Below, in pieces: positions 23,329-31,051 of a DNA stretch of 46,181 nt. A program made the translations under genes and the position numbers. Each line of letters opens with the position of its first letter. Within the stretch, counting starts at the first letter, position 1. The notes under the pieces are model-generated. The model was not told the origin of the DNA. It worked only from the letters and a program-made list of their open reading frames with translations, and made no database searches. The DNA is from Pseudomonadota bacterium (GTDB taxonomy: Bacteria; Pseudomonadota; Gammaproteobacteria; Burkholderiales; Usitatibacteraceae), in NCBI GenBank assembly GCA_029781595.1, contig JAKOWJ010000122.1, positions 1 through 46,181 on the forward strand, read 5' to 3'.

Positions 23329-24542
23329 TTCTCGGTCTCCGGGTCCGGGATGTGGTTGAAGGCGATGTGCATGCCGCCGCGGTCGCGCGCCTTGTGCGCG
23401 GAGGCGAAGTACACGGCCTGGCGGCCGAAGCGGGCGTTGAGGCGGTCGAGCGTCTCGTACAGGCTCTTCGACTTCGCCTCCGAGGCGAAGAGCGAGCCGG
23501 AGTGCCCCGCCTCCGGCACGAGGTCGGAGAAGGCCATGCCCACCTGCAGGATGCGGCGCCGGTCGCGCGGGCGGCCCGCCCACAGCTTCTCCAGCGCGTG
23601 CAGGAAGGTCACGGTGTCCTGCGTGTCCACCAGGCGCATGTCGGCGTCCCAGCGCGAGCCGTCGAGGTACTTCACCGCCAGCGTGAGGCGCGAGGCGTAG
23701 TGCCCGGCCTTGCGCAGGCGCATCGCCGCCTTCTGCGTGAGGCGGTTCACCACGGCGAAGGCGTCCTCGGCGTTGCGCCGCTCCGGCGCGAGCACGCTCG
23801 AGTGCGAGATGGAGTGCGTGTCGCCTTCCTGTCCGCCGGCTTCCTCGCCCCGCAGGCGGTCGTGCATCACCTCGCCGCCGACGCCGCCCCAGATGGCGCG
23901 CAGCTCCTCGCGCGAGCGCGAGCACAGCTCCTCCACGGTGCGGATGCCGTGCCGCGCCAGGCGCTTTTCCATCTGCTTGCCGATGCCCGAGAGCTCGCGA
24001 ACGCCCAGGCCGAAGAGGCGCTGCGGCAGCTCGCGCTTCTCGATGAGCACCAGGCCATCGGGCTTGACCATGTCCGAGGCCGTCTTGGCGATGAAGGTGT
24101 TGGGGCCGATGCCGATGGAGGTGCGCAGGCACTCGCCCACGCGCTCGCGCAGCACGGCCTTGATGTCGCGGGCGAGGCCCAGGGCGCGCGCCGGCTCGCG
24201 CCAGCGGCCGGTGAGCTCGCAGTCCATCTCGTCGATGGAGAGCACGCGGCGCACGGGCGCCACCGTGTCCACCGCGGCCACGGCGCGGTGGTGGAAGTCG
24301 ATGTAGAGCGCGTGGCGCGCCACCACGAAGGCGATGCCGGGGCAGAGCCGGCGGGCGTCGGCCACCTTCGTGCCCGTCTTCACGCCGAAGGTCTTGGCCT
24401 CGATGCTCGCCGCGATGCACACGGTGGTGTCGGCCAGCATGGGCACCACGCCCACGGGCCGGCCGCGCAGGCGCGGCTCCACCTGCTGCTCGACCGAGGC
24501 GAAGTAGGAGTTGAAGTCGACGAGGAGGGAGCGCAGCGTCAT
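23325..24542 (-). CDS. Y-family DNA polymerase (DinB/UmuC superfamily)
   Basis: This 405-residue translesion polymerase has the palm catalytic residues Asp9 (LVDFNSYFASVE) and Asp104-Glu105 (LSIDEMDCE), so it should be active, unlike ImuB, which lacks them. The fingers region includes AKTFGVKTGTK, and the thumb helix-hairpin-helix is FGLGVRELSGIGKQMEKRL. A little-finger domain follows (about 275-395). The first motif reads DFNSYFASVEQ rather than DMDAFFASVE, placing it in a DinB-like branch and not in typical Pol IV. I do not see a clear C-terminal clamp-binding peptide. No LexA box is visible upstream. It sits between msrC and the SDR gene and is translationally coupled to the latter. Confidence 0.87.
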   Translation of the reverse strand: MTLRSLLVDFNSYFASVEQQVEPRLRGRPVGVVPMLADTTVCIAASIEAKTFGVKTGTKVADARRLCPGIAFVVARHALYIDFHHRAVAAVDTVAPVRRVLSIDEMDCELTGRWREPARALGLARDIKAVLRERVGECLRTSIGIGPNTFIAKTASDMVKPDGLVLIEKRELPQRLFGLGVRELSGIGKQMEKRLARHGIRTVEELCSRSREELRAIWGGVGGEVMHDRLRGEEAGGQEGDTHSISHSSVLAPERRNAEDAFAVVNRLTQKAAMRLRKAGHYASRLTLAVKYLDGSRWDADMRLVDTQDTVTFLHALEKLWAGRPRDRRRILQVGMAFSDLVPEAGHSGSLFASEAKSKSLYETLDRLNARFGRQAVYFASAHKARDRGGMHIAFNHIPDPETEK

Positions 24543-24569
24543 GGCGGCGCGCGGGCGGGCCGCAGGCGC

Positions 24570-25064
24570 TCAGGCGAGGTCGGTGGCCTCGACGAAGGCC
24601 GCGACGAGGGCCTCCAGGCCGCGCGCGTCCGCCTCGTCGAAGCGGGCGGGCAGGGGGCTGTCCAGGTCGAGCACGCCCGCGAGGGCTCCGGCGACGATGA
24701 CGGGCACCACGATCTCGCTGCGCGAGGCGCCGTCGCACGCGATGTGGCCGGGAAAGGCGTGCACGTCCGGCACCACCACCGTGCGGCGCTGCGCCGCGGC
24801 GGTGCCGCACACGCCCTTGCCGAGCGCGATGCGCACGCACGCGGGCTTGCCCTGGAACGGCCCGAGCACCAGGCCGCCGGCCTTCATCCAGTAGAAGCCC
24901 GCCCAGTTGAGTTCCGGCAGGGCGTGGAAGAGCAGGGCGGCGAGGTTGGCCGCGTTGGCGGTGGCGTCGCGCTCGCCGGCGAGGAGCGCGCGCGCCTGCG
25001 CGAGGAGCTCGGCGTAGGCCTCGGCCTTCGAGGTGGCGGCGACGGGCGGGACGACGGCGAACAT
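24570..25064 (-). CDS. msrC: free methionine-(R)-sulfoxide reductase (GAF domain)
   Basis: This 164-residue single GAF-domain protein has Cys76, Cys86 and Cys110 (KPACVR; GKGVCGTAA; HIACDGAS). The spacing of 10 and 24 residues equals that of the three active-site cysteines of E. coli fRMsr (YebR). It reduces free methionine-R-sulfoxide in the cytoplasm using thioredoxin. The ATG at 25064 follows a 73-base gap containing a GC hairpin (25105-25125). It is the first gene of the run leading into the Y-family polymerase, 27 bases upstream of that gene. An oxidative-damage theme for the pair is plausible. Confidence 0.92.
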   Translation of the reverse strand: MFAVVPPVAATSKAEAYAELLAQARALLAGERDATANAANLAALLFHALPELNWAGFYWMKAGGLVLGPFQGKPACVRIALGKGVCGTAAAQRRTVVVPDVHAFPGHIACDGASRSEIVVPVIVAGALAGVLDLDSPLPARFDEADARGLEALVAAFVEATDLA

Positions 25065-25104
25065 GGCGGCATTCCGGTGGGGCGGACGCCGCTAGGGTAT
25101 CACC

Positions 25105-25125
25105 GGGGCCGGCGCCGCCGGCCCC
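25105..25125. other. GC hairpin upstream of msrC
   Basis: GGGGCCGGC and GCCGGCCCC form a 9-bp stem around a 3-base loop just after the stop of the small exported protein on the minus strand. No T-run follows in that direction, so it is at best a weak terminator or an mRNA 3'-end structure. Confidence 0.35.
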
Positions 25126-25137
25126 GGGGCCGCGCGC

Positions 25138-25470
25138 TCAGCCGCCGGAGGCCGGGCGGGCCTTCTGGCGGTCGTGCTTCTGCTTGGCGATGTGCCGGCT
25201 CTGCTTCGCCTGGGCGCGGTGCAGGTGCGCGCGTTCCTTCTTCGTGACCTTGCCGTCGGCCTTGGCCTTGTCCTCGATGGCCTGCACCTTGGCCTGCCCG
25301 GCCTCGAGGCGGGCGGTCTCGCGCGCGTTGAGCTGGCCGCTCGCCACGCCCTGCTCGATGCGCTTTTCCTGGTTGGCCTGCCGCTGGTCGACGCGGGGCG
25401 TGGCGGTCTGGGCCGCGGCGGGCAGGGCGAGGGCCGCGGCGAGGGCCGCGAGGACGATTCTGGGCGACAT
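25138..25470 (-). CDS. small exported basic protein with degenerate EF-hand-like segment
   Basis: This 110-residue protein has a signal peptide (IVLAALAAALALPAAAQ). The mature part is polar and helix-prone, repeats Glu/Lys/Arg/Gln-rich heptads, and is very basic at the C terminus. Two similar segments, GQLNARETARLEAGQAK and GKVTKKERAHLHRAQAK, look like an internal duplication; the second includes ADGKVTKKE, resembling an EF-hand loop lacking its first acidic ligands. From memory, similar proteins are widespread and uncharacterised in betaproteobacteria. The ATG at 25470 has AGGAGA upstream. It is divergent from oligopeptidase B with a 196-base gap. Confidence 0.72.
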   Translation of the reverse strand: MSPRIVLAALAAALALPAAAQTATPRVDQRQANQEKRIEQGVASGQLNARETARLEAGQAKVQAIEDKAKADGKVTKKERAHLHRAQAKQSRHIAKQKHDRQKARPASGG

Positions 25471-25599
25471 GGCTTTCTCCTGTGGGGTTGCGGAACCGGC
25501 GCGGTCATCCCGTGCCTCGCCCATCAACGCGTCCCGGCCCGGCGCCGTTGACGCCGTTACATTCCGTTGCAACCACCGGGGGCGGCCCCGCGCCTTCGC

Positions 25600-25605
25600 T
25601 ATAAT
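25600..25605 (+). promoter_or_regulatory. -10 box upstream of oligopeptidase B
   Basis: A perfect TATAAT lies 62 bases before the oligopeptidase ATG, in a locally AT-richer patch of a GC-rich intergenic region. No convincing -35 is found at 16-18 bases upstream. Confidence 0.45.
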
Positions 25606-25666
25606 CCGCGCTCCCCCAACCGGGGGCCTCCCGCGCCGCCCGCGGCCGGTCGAGGCTCCCCCGTCC

Positions 25667-27730
25667 ATGGCCCAGGCCAAGAAAGCCCGTCCCATCCCTC
25701 CCGCCCCGCCGGCCGCGCGCCGGCGCCCCGTGGCGACGACGCTCTTCGGCGACACGCGCGTCGACGACTACGCCTGGCTGCGGCGCAAGGGCGACCCGGC
25801 CGTGCGCGCGCACCTCGAGGCCGAGAACGCCTACGCCGAGGCCTGCACGCGGCCCCTCGCGGGCCTTCGCGGGCGGCTGTACCGGGAGATGCTCGCGCGC
25901 ATCCAGGAGACGGACGAGAGCGTGCCCTTCCGCCACGGCGGCTGGTGGTACTACACCCGCGAGGTGAAGGGGCTGCAGTACCCGATCCACTGCCGGCGGG
26001 CCGCGGAGCCGGGCGCGGCCGAGCAGGTGATCCTGGACGTGAACGAGATTGCGCGCGGCCACGCGTACGCCGGCGTGGACATCCTCGCGGTGAGCCCCGA
26101 TGGCCGCTACCTCGCCTGGGGCGTGGATTACACGGGCTACCGCGAGTACGTGGTGCGCGTGAAGGACCTCGCCACCGGCCGCCAGCTTCGCGACCGCCTC
26201 GAGCGCGTGGACGACGTGGCGTGGGCCGCCGACGGGCAAACGCTCTTCTACGTGCGCCAGGACGCGGCCAAGCGCCCCGACCGGCTCTACCGGCACCGCC
26301 TGGGCGCCCGGCGCGATGTGCTCGTGTGGCGCGAGGCCGACGAGCGCTTCGACCTCTCGGTGGAGCTCACGCTGAGCGAGCGCTGGATCGTGGCCACGGC
26401 CGCCTCGAAGGACACCACCGAGGTGCGCGTGATCCCGGCCGACCGGCCGCAGGCCGTGCCGCGCCGCATCGCGCCGCGCCGCCGCGGACACGAGCACTAC
26501 GTGGATCACCGGGGCGAGGAGTTCTGGATCCGCACCAACGACCGCCACGCGAACTTCCGCCTCGTGCGCGCGCCGGTGGGCCGGCCCTCGCCGCGCCACT
26601 GGGTGGAGGCGCTCGCCCCGCGCGCCGGCGTCGTGCTCGAGGACGCCGAGGTCTTCCGCGACTTCCTGGTGCTGCACGAGCGCAAGGACGGCATGCCGCG
26701 CCTGCGCGTGCGCGAGCTGCGCACGGGCCGCACCCGCGAGGTCGCCATGCCCGAGCCGGTGCGCTGGCTGGGCGCGGGCGTGAACGCGCGCTTCGACGCG
26801 AACGCCTACCGCTTCGAGTACGAGAGCTACGTGACGCCCGCGACGGTCTATGACTACGACGTGGCCACGGGGCGCAGGACGCTCCTGAAGCGCCGGCCCG
26901 TGCGCGGCGGCTACGATTCCTCGCGCTACGCGTCGGCCCTGGCGATGGCGCGTGCCCCCGACGGCACCGCGGTGCCCGTCTCGCTCGTGTGGCGCCGCCA
27001 GGCGGGCCGCCGGGGTCCGCGCCCGCTGCTGCTGTACGGCTACGGCGCCTACGGCCACCCGCTCGACGCGGGCTTCAGCATCGCGCGCCTGTCGCTCCTG
27101 GACCGCGGGATGGTGTATGCCGTGGCGCACGTGCGCGGCGGCGGCGAGCGCGGCCGCGCCTGGTACGACGCCGGCCGCCTCGCGAACAAGGAGAACTCCT
27201 TCACCGATTTCATCGCCGCCGCCGAGCACCTGGTGGCCGCGGGCTGGACGACACCCGATCGCCTCGTGATCGAGGGCGGCAGCGCCGGCGGCCTCCTGGT
27301 GGCGGCCGCCGCCAACCGCCGGCCGGACCTCTTCCGGGCGGTGGTGGCCGAGGTGCCCTTCGTGGACGTGCTCAACACCATGCTCGACCCTTCGCTTCCG
27401 CTCACCACGCTGGAGTACCTCGAGTGGGGGGACCCGCGCCGCGCCCGCGGCTACCGGTCGATCCGCGCCTGGTCGCCCTACGAGAACCTCGCGCCGCGGG
27501 CCTACCCGGCCATGCTCGTGGAAGCCTCGCTGCACGACAGCCAGGTGCCGTACTGGGAGGCCGCCAAGTACGTCGCGCGGCTGCGGGCCGTGAAGACGGA
27601 CGCGAACCCGGTGCTGCTGCGCACGCAGATGGCGGCCGGCCACGGCGGCGCCTCGGGGCGCTACGACGCGCTGCGCGAGGCGGCGTTCACCTACGCCTTC
27701 GTCCTCGACCAGGCCGGGCTGGCCCGCTAG
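25667..27730 (+). CDS. oligopeptidase B-like prolyl oligopeptidase (S9 family)
   Basis: This 687-residue serine peptidase has an N-terminal beta-propeller (about residues 80-410) and a C-terminal alpha/beta hydrolase domain. The triad is Ser539 (GGSAGGLL), Asp624 (LHDSQVPYWEAAK) and His659 (GHGGASGRY). The motifs DDYAWLR near the N terminus and YGAYG before the hydrolase domain are typical of oligopeptidase B/PtrB, which cleaves short peptides after basic residues. No signal peptide is evident, so it is cytoplasmic. I took ATG 25667 because the family begins shortly before the RPVATTLFGDTRVDDYAW segment; the longer frame overlaps the divergent gene. It is followed by the DMT transporter gene after one base. 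Confidence 0.92.
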   Translation: MAQAKKARPIPPAPPAARRRPVATTLFGDTRVDDYAWLRRKGDPAVRAHLEAENAYAEACTRPLAGLRGRLYREMLARIQETDESVPFRHGGWWYYTREVKGLQYPIHCRRAAEPGAAEQVILDVNEIARGHAYAGVDILAVSPDGRYLAWGVDYTGYREYVVRVKDLATGRQLRDRLERVDDVAWAADGQTLFYVRQDAAKRPDRLYRHRLGARRDVLVWREADERFDLSVELTLSERWIVATAASKDTTEVRVIPADRPQAVPRRIAPRRRGHEHYVDHRGEEFWIRTNDRHANFRLVRAPVGRPSPRHWVEALAPRAGVVLEDAEVFRDFLVLHERKDGMPRLRVRELRTGRTREVAMPEPVRWLGAGVNARFDANAYRFEYESYVTPATVYDYDVATGRRTLLKRRPVRGGYDSSRYASALAMARAPDGTAVPVSLVWRRQAGRRGPRPLLLYGYGAYGHPLDAGFSIARLSLLDRGMVYAVAHVRGGGERGRAWYDAGRLANKENSFTDFIAAAEHLVAAGWTTPDRLVIEGGSAGGLLVAAAANRRPDLFRAVVAEVPFVDVLNTMLDPSLPLTTLEYLEWGDPRRARGYRSIRAWSPYENLAPRAYPAMLVEASLHDSQVPYWEAAKYVARLRAVKTDANPVLLRTQMAAGHGGASGRYDALREAAFTYAFVLDQAGLAR

Positions 27731-27731
27731 C

Positions 27732-28613
27732 GTGAGCGTCCTGCAGCTCTTCGGCGCGTGCGTGGCCATCTGGGGCACGACGTGGATCGCCATCACCTTC
27801 CAGCTCGGCCACGCCGCACCGGAGGCGAGCGTGTTCTACCGCTTCCTGCTCGCCTCGGCGCTGCTCTTCGCCTGGTGCTTCGCGCGGGGCCTGCGCCTTC
27901 GGCTGCCGCCGCGCGACCACGCCTGGATCGCGCTGCAGGGCGTGCTGATGTTCGGGGTGAGCTACGTGTGCGTCTACTACGCCGAGTCGCAGGTCGTCTC
28001 GGGCCTGGTGGCGGTTGGCTTCTCGGCGAGCCCGCTGCTCAACATGGTGGGGATGCGGGTGTTCTTCGGAACGCCCATGACGGCGCGCGTGGCGGCCGGC
28101 GCGGCCCTGGGCATCGCCGGCATCACGCTGGTGTTCTGGCCGGAGTTCGCGCACCTGGAGGCCGACCGGGCCGTGGCCGCGGGCGCGGCGTACACCGCCG
28201 CGGCGGTGGCGATCTCGGCGCTGTCGAACCTCGCGGCCCACCGCAACCACCGGGCCGGCATCCCGGTGTGGCAGAACATGGCCTGGGGCATGCTCTACGG
28301 GGCGCTGTCCACGGGCGTGCTCATCGTCGCCCTGCACCGGCCGCTGGGCTTCGAGCCGACGGCGGGCTACCTCCTGTCGCTCGCCTACCTCGCGGTGTTC
28401 GGGTCGGTGCTCGCCTTCGGCGCCTTCCTCAACCTGCTCGGGCGCATCGGCGCGGCCCGCGCCGGCTATGTCGGCGTGATGGTGCCCATCGTCGCGCTCG
28501 TGATCTCCGGCCTCTTCGAGGGCTTCCGCTGGCAGGCGCTCACGCTCGCCGGCGTGGCCATCTCCGTGGCCGGCAACGCGATCATCCTGCGCCGGGCCGA
28601 CAGGCCGGCCTAG
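27732..28613 (+). CDS. EamA/DMT family transporter
   Basis: This 293-residue protein has ten predicted TM helices arranged as two EamA repeats. The N-terminal WGTTWIAITFQLG and the repeat end LNMVGMRVFFGTPMTAR are typical of drug/metabolite transporters. The substrate is unknown; many members export amino acids or metabolites. The GTG start lies one base after the oligopeptidase stop, suggesting coupling. The 3' end overlaps the converging NTF2-like gene by four bases. Confidence 0.9.
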   Translation: MSVLQLFGACVAIWGTTWIAITFQLGHAAPEASVFYRFLLASALLFAWCFARGLRLRLPPRDHAWIALQGVLMFGVSYVCVYYAESQVVSGLVAVGFSASPLLNMVGMRVFFGTPMTARVAAGAALGIAGITLVFWPEFAHLEADRAVAAGAAYTAAAVAISALSNLAAHRNHRAGIPVWQNMAWGMLYGALSTGVLIVALHRPLGFEPTAGYLLSLAYLAVFGSVLAFGAFLNLLGRIGAARAGYVGVMVPIVALVISGLFEGFRWQALTLAGVAISVAGNAIILRRADRPA

Positions 28614-29077
28614 CGCCGCGCGCGGAATCGCGCGAGCTGCTCCGCGGCCTGGCGGCGCACCACCCACTTGAGCGGCGCCGACCAGCCCAGCAGGCGCCCG
28701 GCGGGGCCCAGCGCCTGCGAGGCCCAGCGCCAGAACGGGAAGCGGTCGTAGTGGCGCGCGATGCGCCCGTCCCGGAAGGCGAAGAGCGCCTCCACGCGGT
28801 TCACCACGGGCCGGCCCGTGCGGGTGAAGGTGTAGCGCGCCGTCCAGCGCGCGCGGCCGCCCTCGGCGTCGGCGCCCGCCTCCTCCAGCGCCACCTCGAG
28901 GTCGGCGGCGCGCGCGAGGAGCATGCGCCACATGTCGCGGGCCTCCTCGCCGTGCAGGCGCGGGAAGGCAGGATCGGAGAAGAAGACCTCGTCGTGGTAG
29001 CAGCGCGCCATGGCCTCGGCGTCGCGCCGGGCGAAGGCCGCGTAGAACTCGCGGATGAGGCTCTCGTGCGGGTGCAT
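28610..29077 (-). CDS. NTF2-like (SnoaL-like) fold protein
   Basis: This 155-residue protein has the start pattern of small NTF2-like domains ([21 protein letters not shown]) and the conical-barrel strands [21 protein letters not shown] and [13 protein letters not shown]. Such proteins bind or transform small hydrophobic ligands or form small subunits; none of this can be assigned here. The C-terminal 45 residues are basic and Trp-rich, beyond the usual domain. Its Shine-Dalgarno AAGGAGG (29086-29092, minus strand) overlaps the first tandem dyad upstream of the fhs gene. Confidence 0.82.
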   Translation of the reverse strand: MHPHESLIREFYAAFARRDAEAMARCYHDEVFFSDPAFPRLHGEEARDMWRMLLARAADLEVALEEAGADAEGGRARWTARYTFTRTGRPVVNRVEALFAFRDGRIARHYDRFPFWRWASQALGPAGRLLGWSAPLKWVVRRQAAEQLARFRARR

Positions 29078-29090
29078 CGGCTCCGGCCTC

Positions 29091-29124
29091 CTTGACGGCG
29101 GTCAAGCCTTGACCCGAGTCAAGG
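29091..29124. promoter_or_regulatory. two tandem FNR/CRP-like dyads between NTF2-like and fhs genes
   Basis: CTTGAC-GGCG-GTCAAG (29091-29106) and CCTTGAC-CCGA-GTCAAGG (29107-29124) are perfect inverted repeats of the form TTGAC-N4-GTCAA. Centres are at 29098.5 and 29115.5. This is within the TTGAY-N4-RTCAA range bound by FNR/FixK-type regulators. The second centre is about 42 bases upstream of the start predicted from TATACT at 29146, the classical class II activator position. They could equally be repressor sites of another family. Confidence 0.5.
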
Positions 29125-29145
29125 CCCCGCATTTTCACCGGTTCC

Positions 29146-29151
29146 TATACT
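29146..29151 (+). promoter_or_regulatory. -10 box of the fhs promoter
   Basis: TATACT (5/6) lacks a recognisable -35 hexamer at the usual distance, as expected for an activator-dependent promoter. The predicted start near 29158 gives a leader of about 92 bases to the fhs ATG. Confidence 0.45.
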
Positions 29152-29249
29152 CGCGGCAATCACCGGGCGGCTTCGTCGCGCGCGGTCCCCAGCCGGGGCC
29201 CGCGCCGGCGCTGCTGCCGGCATCCAAGACGAACGAGGAGAAAGCGCCC

Positions 29250-30920
29250 ATGCTGTCCGACATCGAGATCGCGCAGAAATCGAAGATGAAGCCCATCGGG
29301 GAGATCGCCGGCGGCCTCGGCATCCCCGAGAGCGCCGTCGAGCCCTTCGGCCGCACCAAGGCCAAGATCTCGCTGGACTACATCGAGTCGCTCAAGGGCA
29401 AGCCCGACGGCAAGCTCATCCTCGTGACGGCCATCAGCCCCACGCCCGCCGGCGAGGGCAAGACCACCACCACGGTGGGCCTGGGCGACGCGCTCAACCA
29501 CATCGGCAAGAAGGCCGTGATCTGCCTGCGCGAGCCCTCGCTGGGCCCGGTGTTCGGCATGAAGGGCGGGGCGGCCGGCGGCGGCTACGCGCAGGTCGTG
29601 CCCATGGAGGACATCAACCTGCACTTCACGGGCGACTTCAACGCCATCGCGCTCGCGAACAACCTGCTCGCGGCCATGATCGACAACCACATCAACCACG
29701 GCAACGAGCTGGGGTTCGACGTGCGCCGCGTCGCGTGGAAGCGCGTGATGGACATGAACGACCGCGCGCTGCGCCAGATCACGATCTCGCTGGGCGGGCC
29801 GGCCAACGGCTACCCGCGCGAGGACGGCTTCGACATCGTCGTGGCCTCCGAGGTGATGGCGATCTTCTGCCTCGCCACGAGCGTGAAGGACCTGAAGGAG
29901 CGCCTGGGCAACATCGTCTGCGGCTACACCCGCGACCAGAAGCCCATCCTCGCCCGCGAGCTCAAGTGCCACGGCGCCATGACGGCCCTGCTCAAGGACG
30001 CCCTGGCCCCCAACCTGGTGCAGACGCTCGAGCACTCGCCGGCCTTCATCCACGGCGGCCCCTTCGCCAACATCGCCCACGGCTGCAACTCGGTGCTCGC
30101 CACCCGGACGGCGCTCAAGCTCGGCGACTACGTGGTCACGGAGGCGGGCTTCGGCGCGGACCTGGGCGCCGAGAAGTTCATCGACATCAAGTGCCGCAAG
30201 GCGGGCCTCAGGCCCTCGGCGGTGGTGCTGGTGGCCACGATCCGGGCCCTGAAGTTCCACGGCGGCGTGGACGTGAAGGAGCTCGCCAAGCCCAACCTCG
30301 CCGCGCTCGAGAAGGGCATCGCCAACATCGAGCGGCACGTGAACAACATCCGGAACAACTACGGCCTGCCGTGCGTGGTGTCCATCAACCACCGCACCGA
30401 GGACACCGACGAGGAGGTCAAGCTCCTCATGGACAAGATGGCGCACCACGGCGCGAGCGTCGTGCTGGCGCGCCACTGGGCCGAGGGCGGCAAGGGCGCG
30501 GCCGACGTCGCGCGCGAGGTGGTGCGGCTGTGCGAGCAGCCCAACGACTTCAAGTTCGTCTACGAGGAGCAGGCGAGCCTCTGGGACAAGATGAAGGCCA
30601 TCGCCACCAAGATCTACGGCGCCTCCGACATCACGGCCGACTCCAAGGTCCGCGCCCAGATCAAGCGCCTGCAGGAGTCCGGCTACGGCCACTACCCGAT
30701 CTGCGTGGCCAAGACCCAGTACTCCTTCTCCACCGACCCGCAGCTGCGCGGCGCGCCATCCGGGCACGTGGTGAACGTGCGCGAGGTGCGCCTGGCCGCC
30801 GGCGCCGAGTTCATCGTGATGATCTGCGGCGACATCATGACCATGCCGGGCCTGCCCAAGGTGCCCTCGGCCTGCGCCATCGACGTGGGCGACGACGGCA
30901 AGATCGTCGGGCTGTTCTAG
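29250..30920 (+). CDS. fhs: formate-tetrahydrofolate ligase
   Basis: This 556-residue enzyme makes 10-formyl-tetrahydrofolate from formate, THF and ATP, feeding one-carbon metabolism in the cytoplasm. The P-loop-like ATP motif [14 protein letters not shown] is at residues 65-78. Further family blocks are [27 protein letters not shown] and [19 protein letters not shown]. Full length matches the family (about 555-560). I chose ATG 29250 after GAGGAG (29235-29240); the longer frame overlaps the regulatory dyads. A strong hairpin terminator follows 21 bases after the stop. Glycine or glyoxylate metabolism next to the nearby glc operon could supply formate (speculative). Confidence 0.96.
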   Translation: MLSDIEIAQKSKMKPIGEIAGGLGIPESAVEPFGRTKAKISLDYIESLKGKPDGKLILVTAISPTPAGEGKTTTTVGLGDALNHIGKKAVICLREPSLGPVFGMKGGAAGGGYAQVVPMEDINLHFTGDFNAIALANNLLAAMIDNHINHGNELGFDVRRVAWKRVMDMNDRALRQITISLGGPANGYPREDGFDIVVASEVMAIFCLATSVKDLKERLGNIVCGYTRDQKPILARELKCHGAMTALLKDALAPNLVQTLEHSPAFIHGGPFANIAHGCNSVLATRTALKLGDYVVTEAGFGADLGAEKFIDIKCRKAGLRPSAVVLVATIRALKFHGGVDVKELAKPNLAALEKGIANIERHVNNIRNNYGLPCVVSINHRTEDTDEEVKLLMDKMAHHGASVVLARHWAEGGKGAADVAREVVRLCEQPNDFKFVYEEQASLWDKMKAIATKIYGASDITADSKVRAQIKRLQESGYGHYPICVAKTQYSFSTDPQLRGAPSGHVVNVREVRLAAGAEFIVMICGDIMTMPGLPKVPSACAIDVGDDGKIVGLF

Positions 30921-30941
30921 GGCGCGCCGTCCCGCGGCCGG

Positions 30942-30995
30942 AAAGGGGCCGGAATGCCGTTCTCCCCGGGGAGGACGGCATTCCGGCCCCTTTTT
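30942..30995 (+). terminator. very long hairpin terminator after fhs
   Basis: Perfect 19-bp arms at 30942-30960 and 30975-30993 enclose a further self-complementary core (CTCCCCGGGGAG, 30962-30973), separated only by a T-G pair. The RNA could therefore form an almost uninterrupted stem of over 20 bp. TTTTT follows at 30991-30995. This should efficiently separate fhs from the kinase gene. Confidence 0.88.
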
Positions 30996-31039
30996 CGCGC
31001 GCCCGCCGGGCGCGGGGGGGTGCCCGGGCGCTTTTTCCC

Positions 31040-31045
31040 TATAAT
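31040..31045 (+). promoter_or_regulatory. -10 box of the kinase gene, probably leaderless
   Basis: A perfect TATAAT ends 6 bases before the kinase ATG at 31052. With normal spacing transcription would begin at about the A of the ATG, giving a leaderless mRNA. There is no Shine-Dalgarno upstream of the ATG, which agrees. The -35 region is poor. Confidence 0.6.
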
Positions 31046-31051
31046 CGACGC

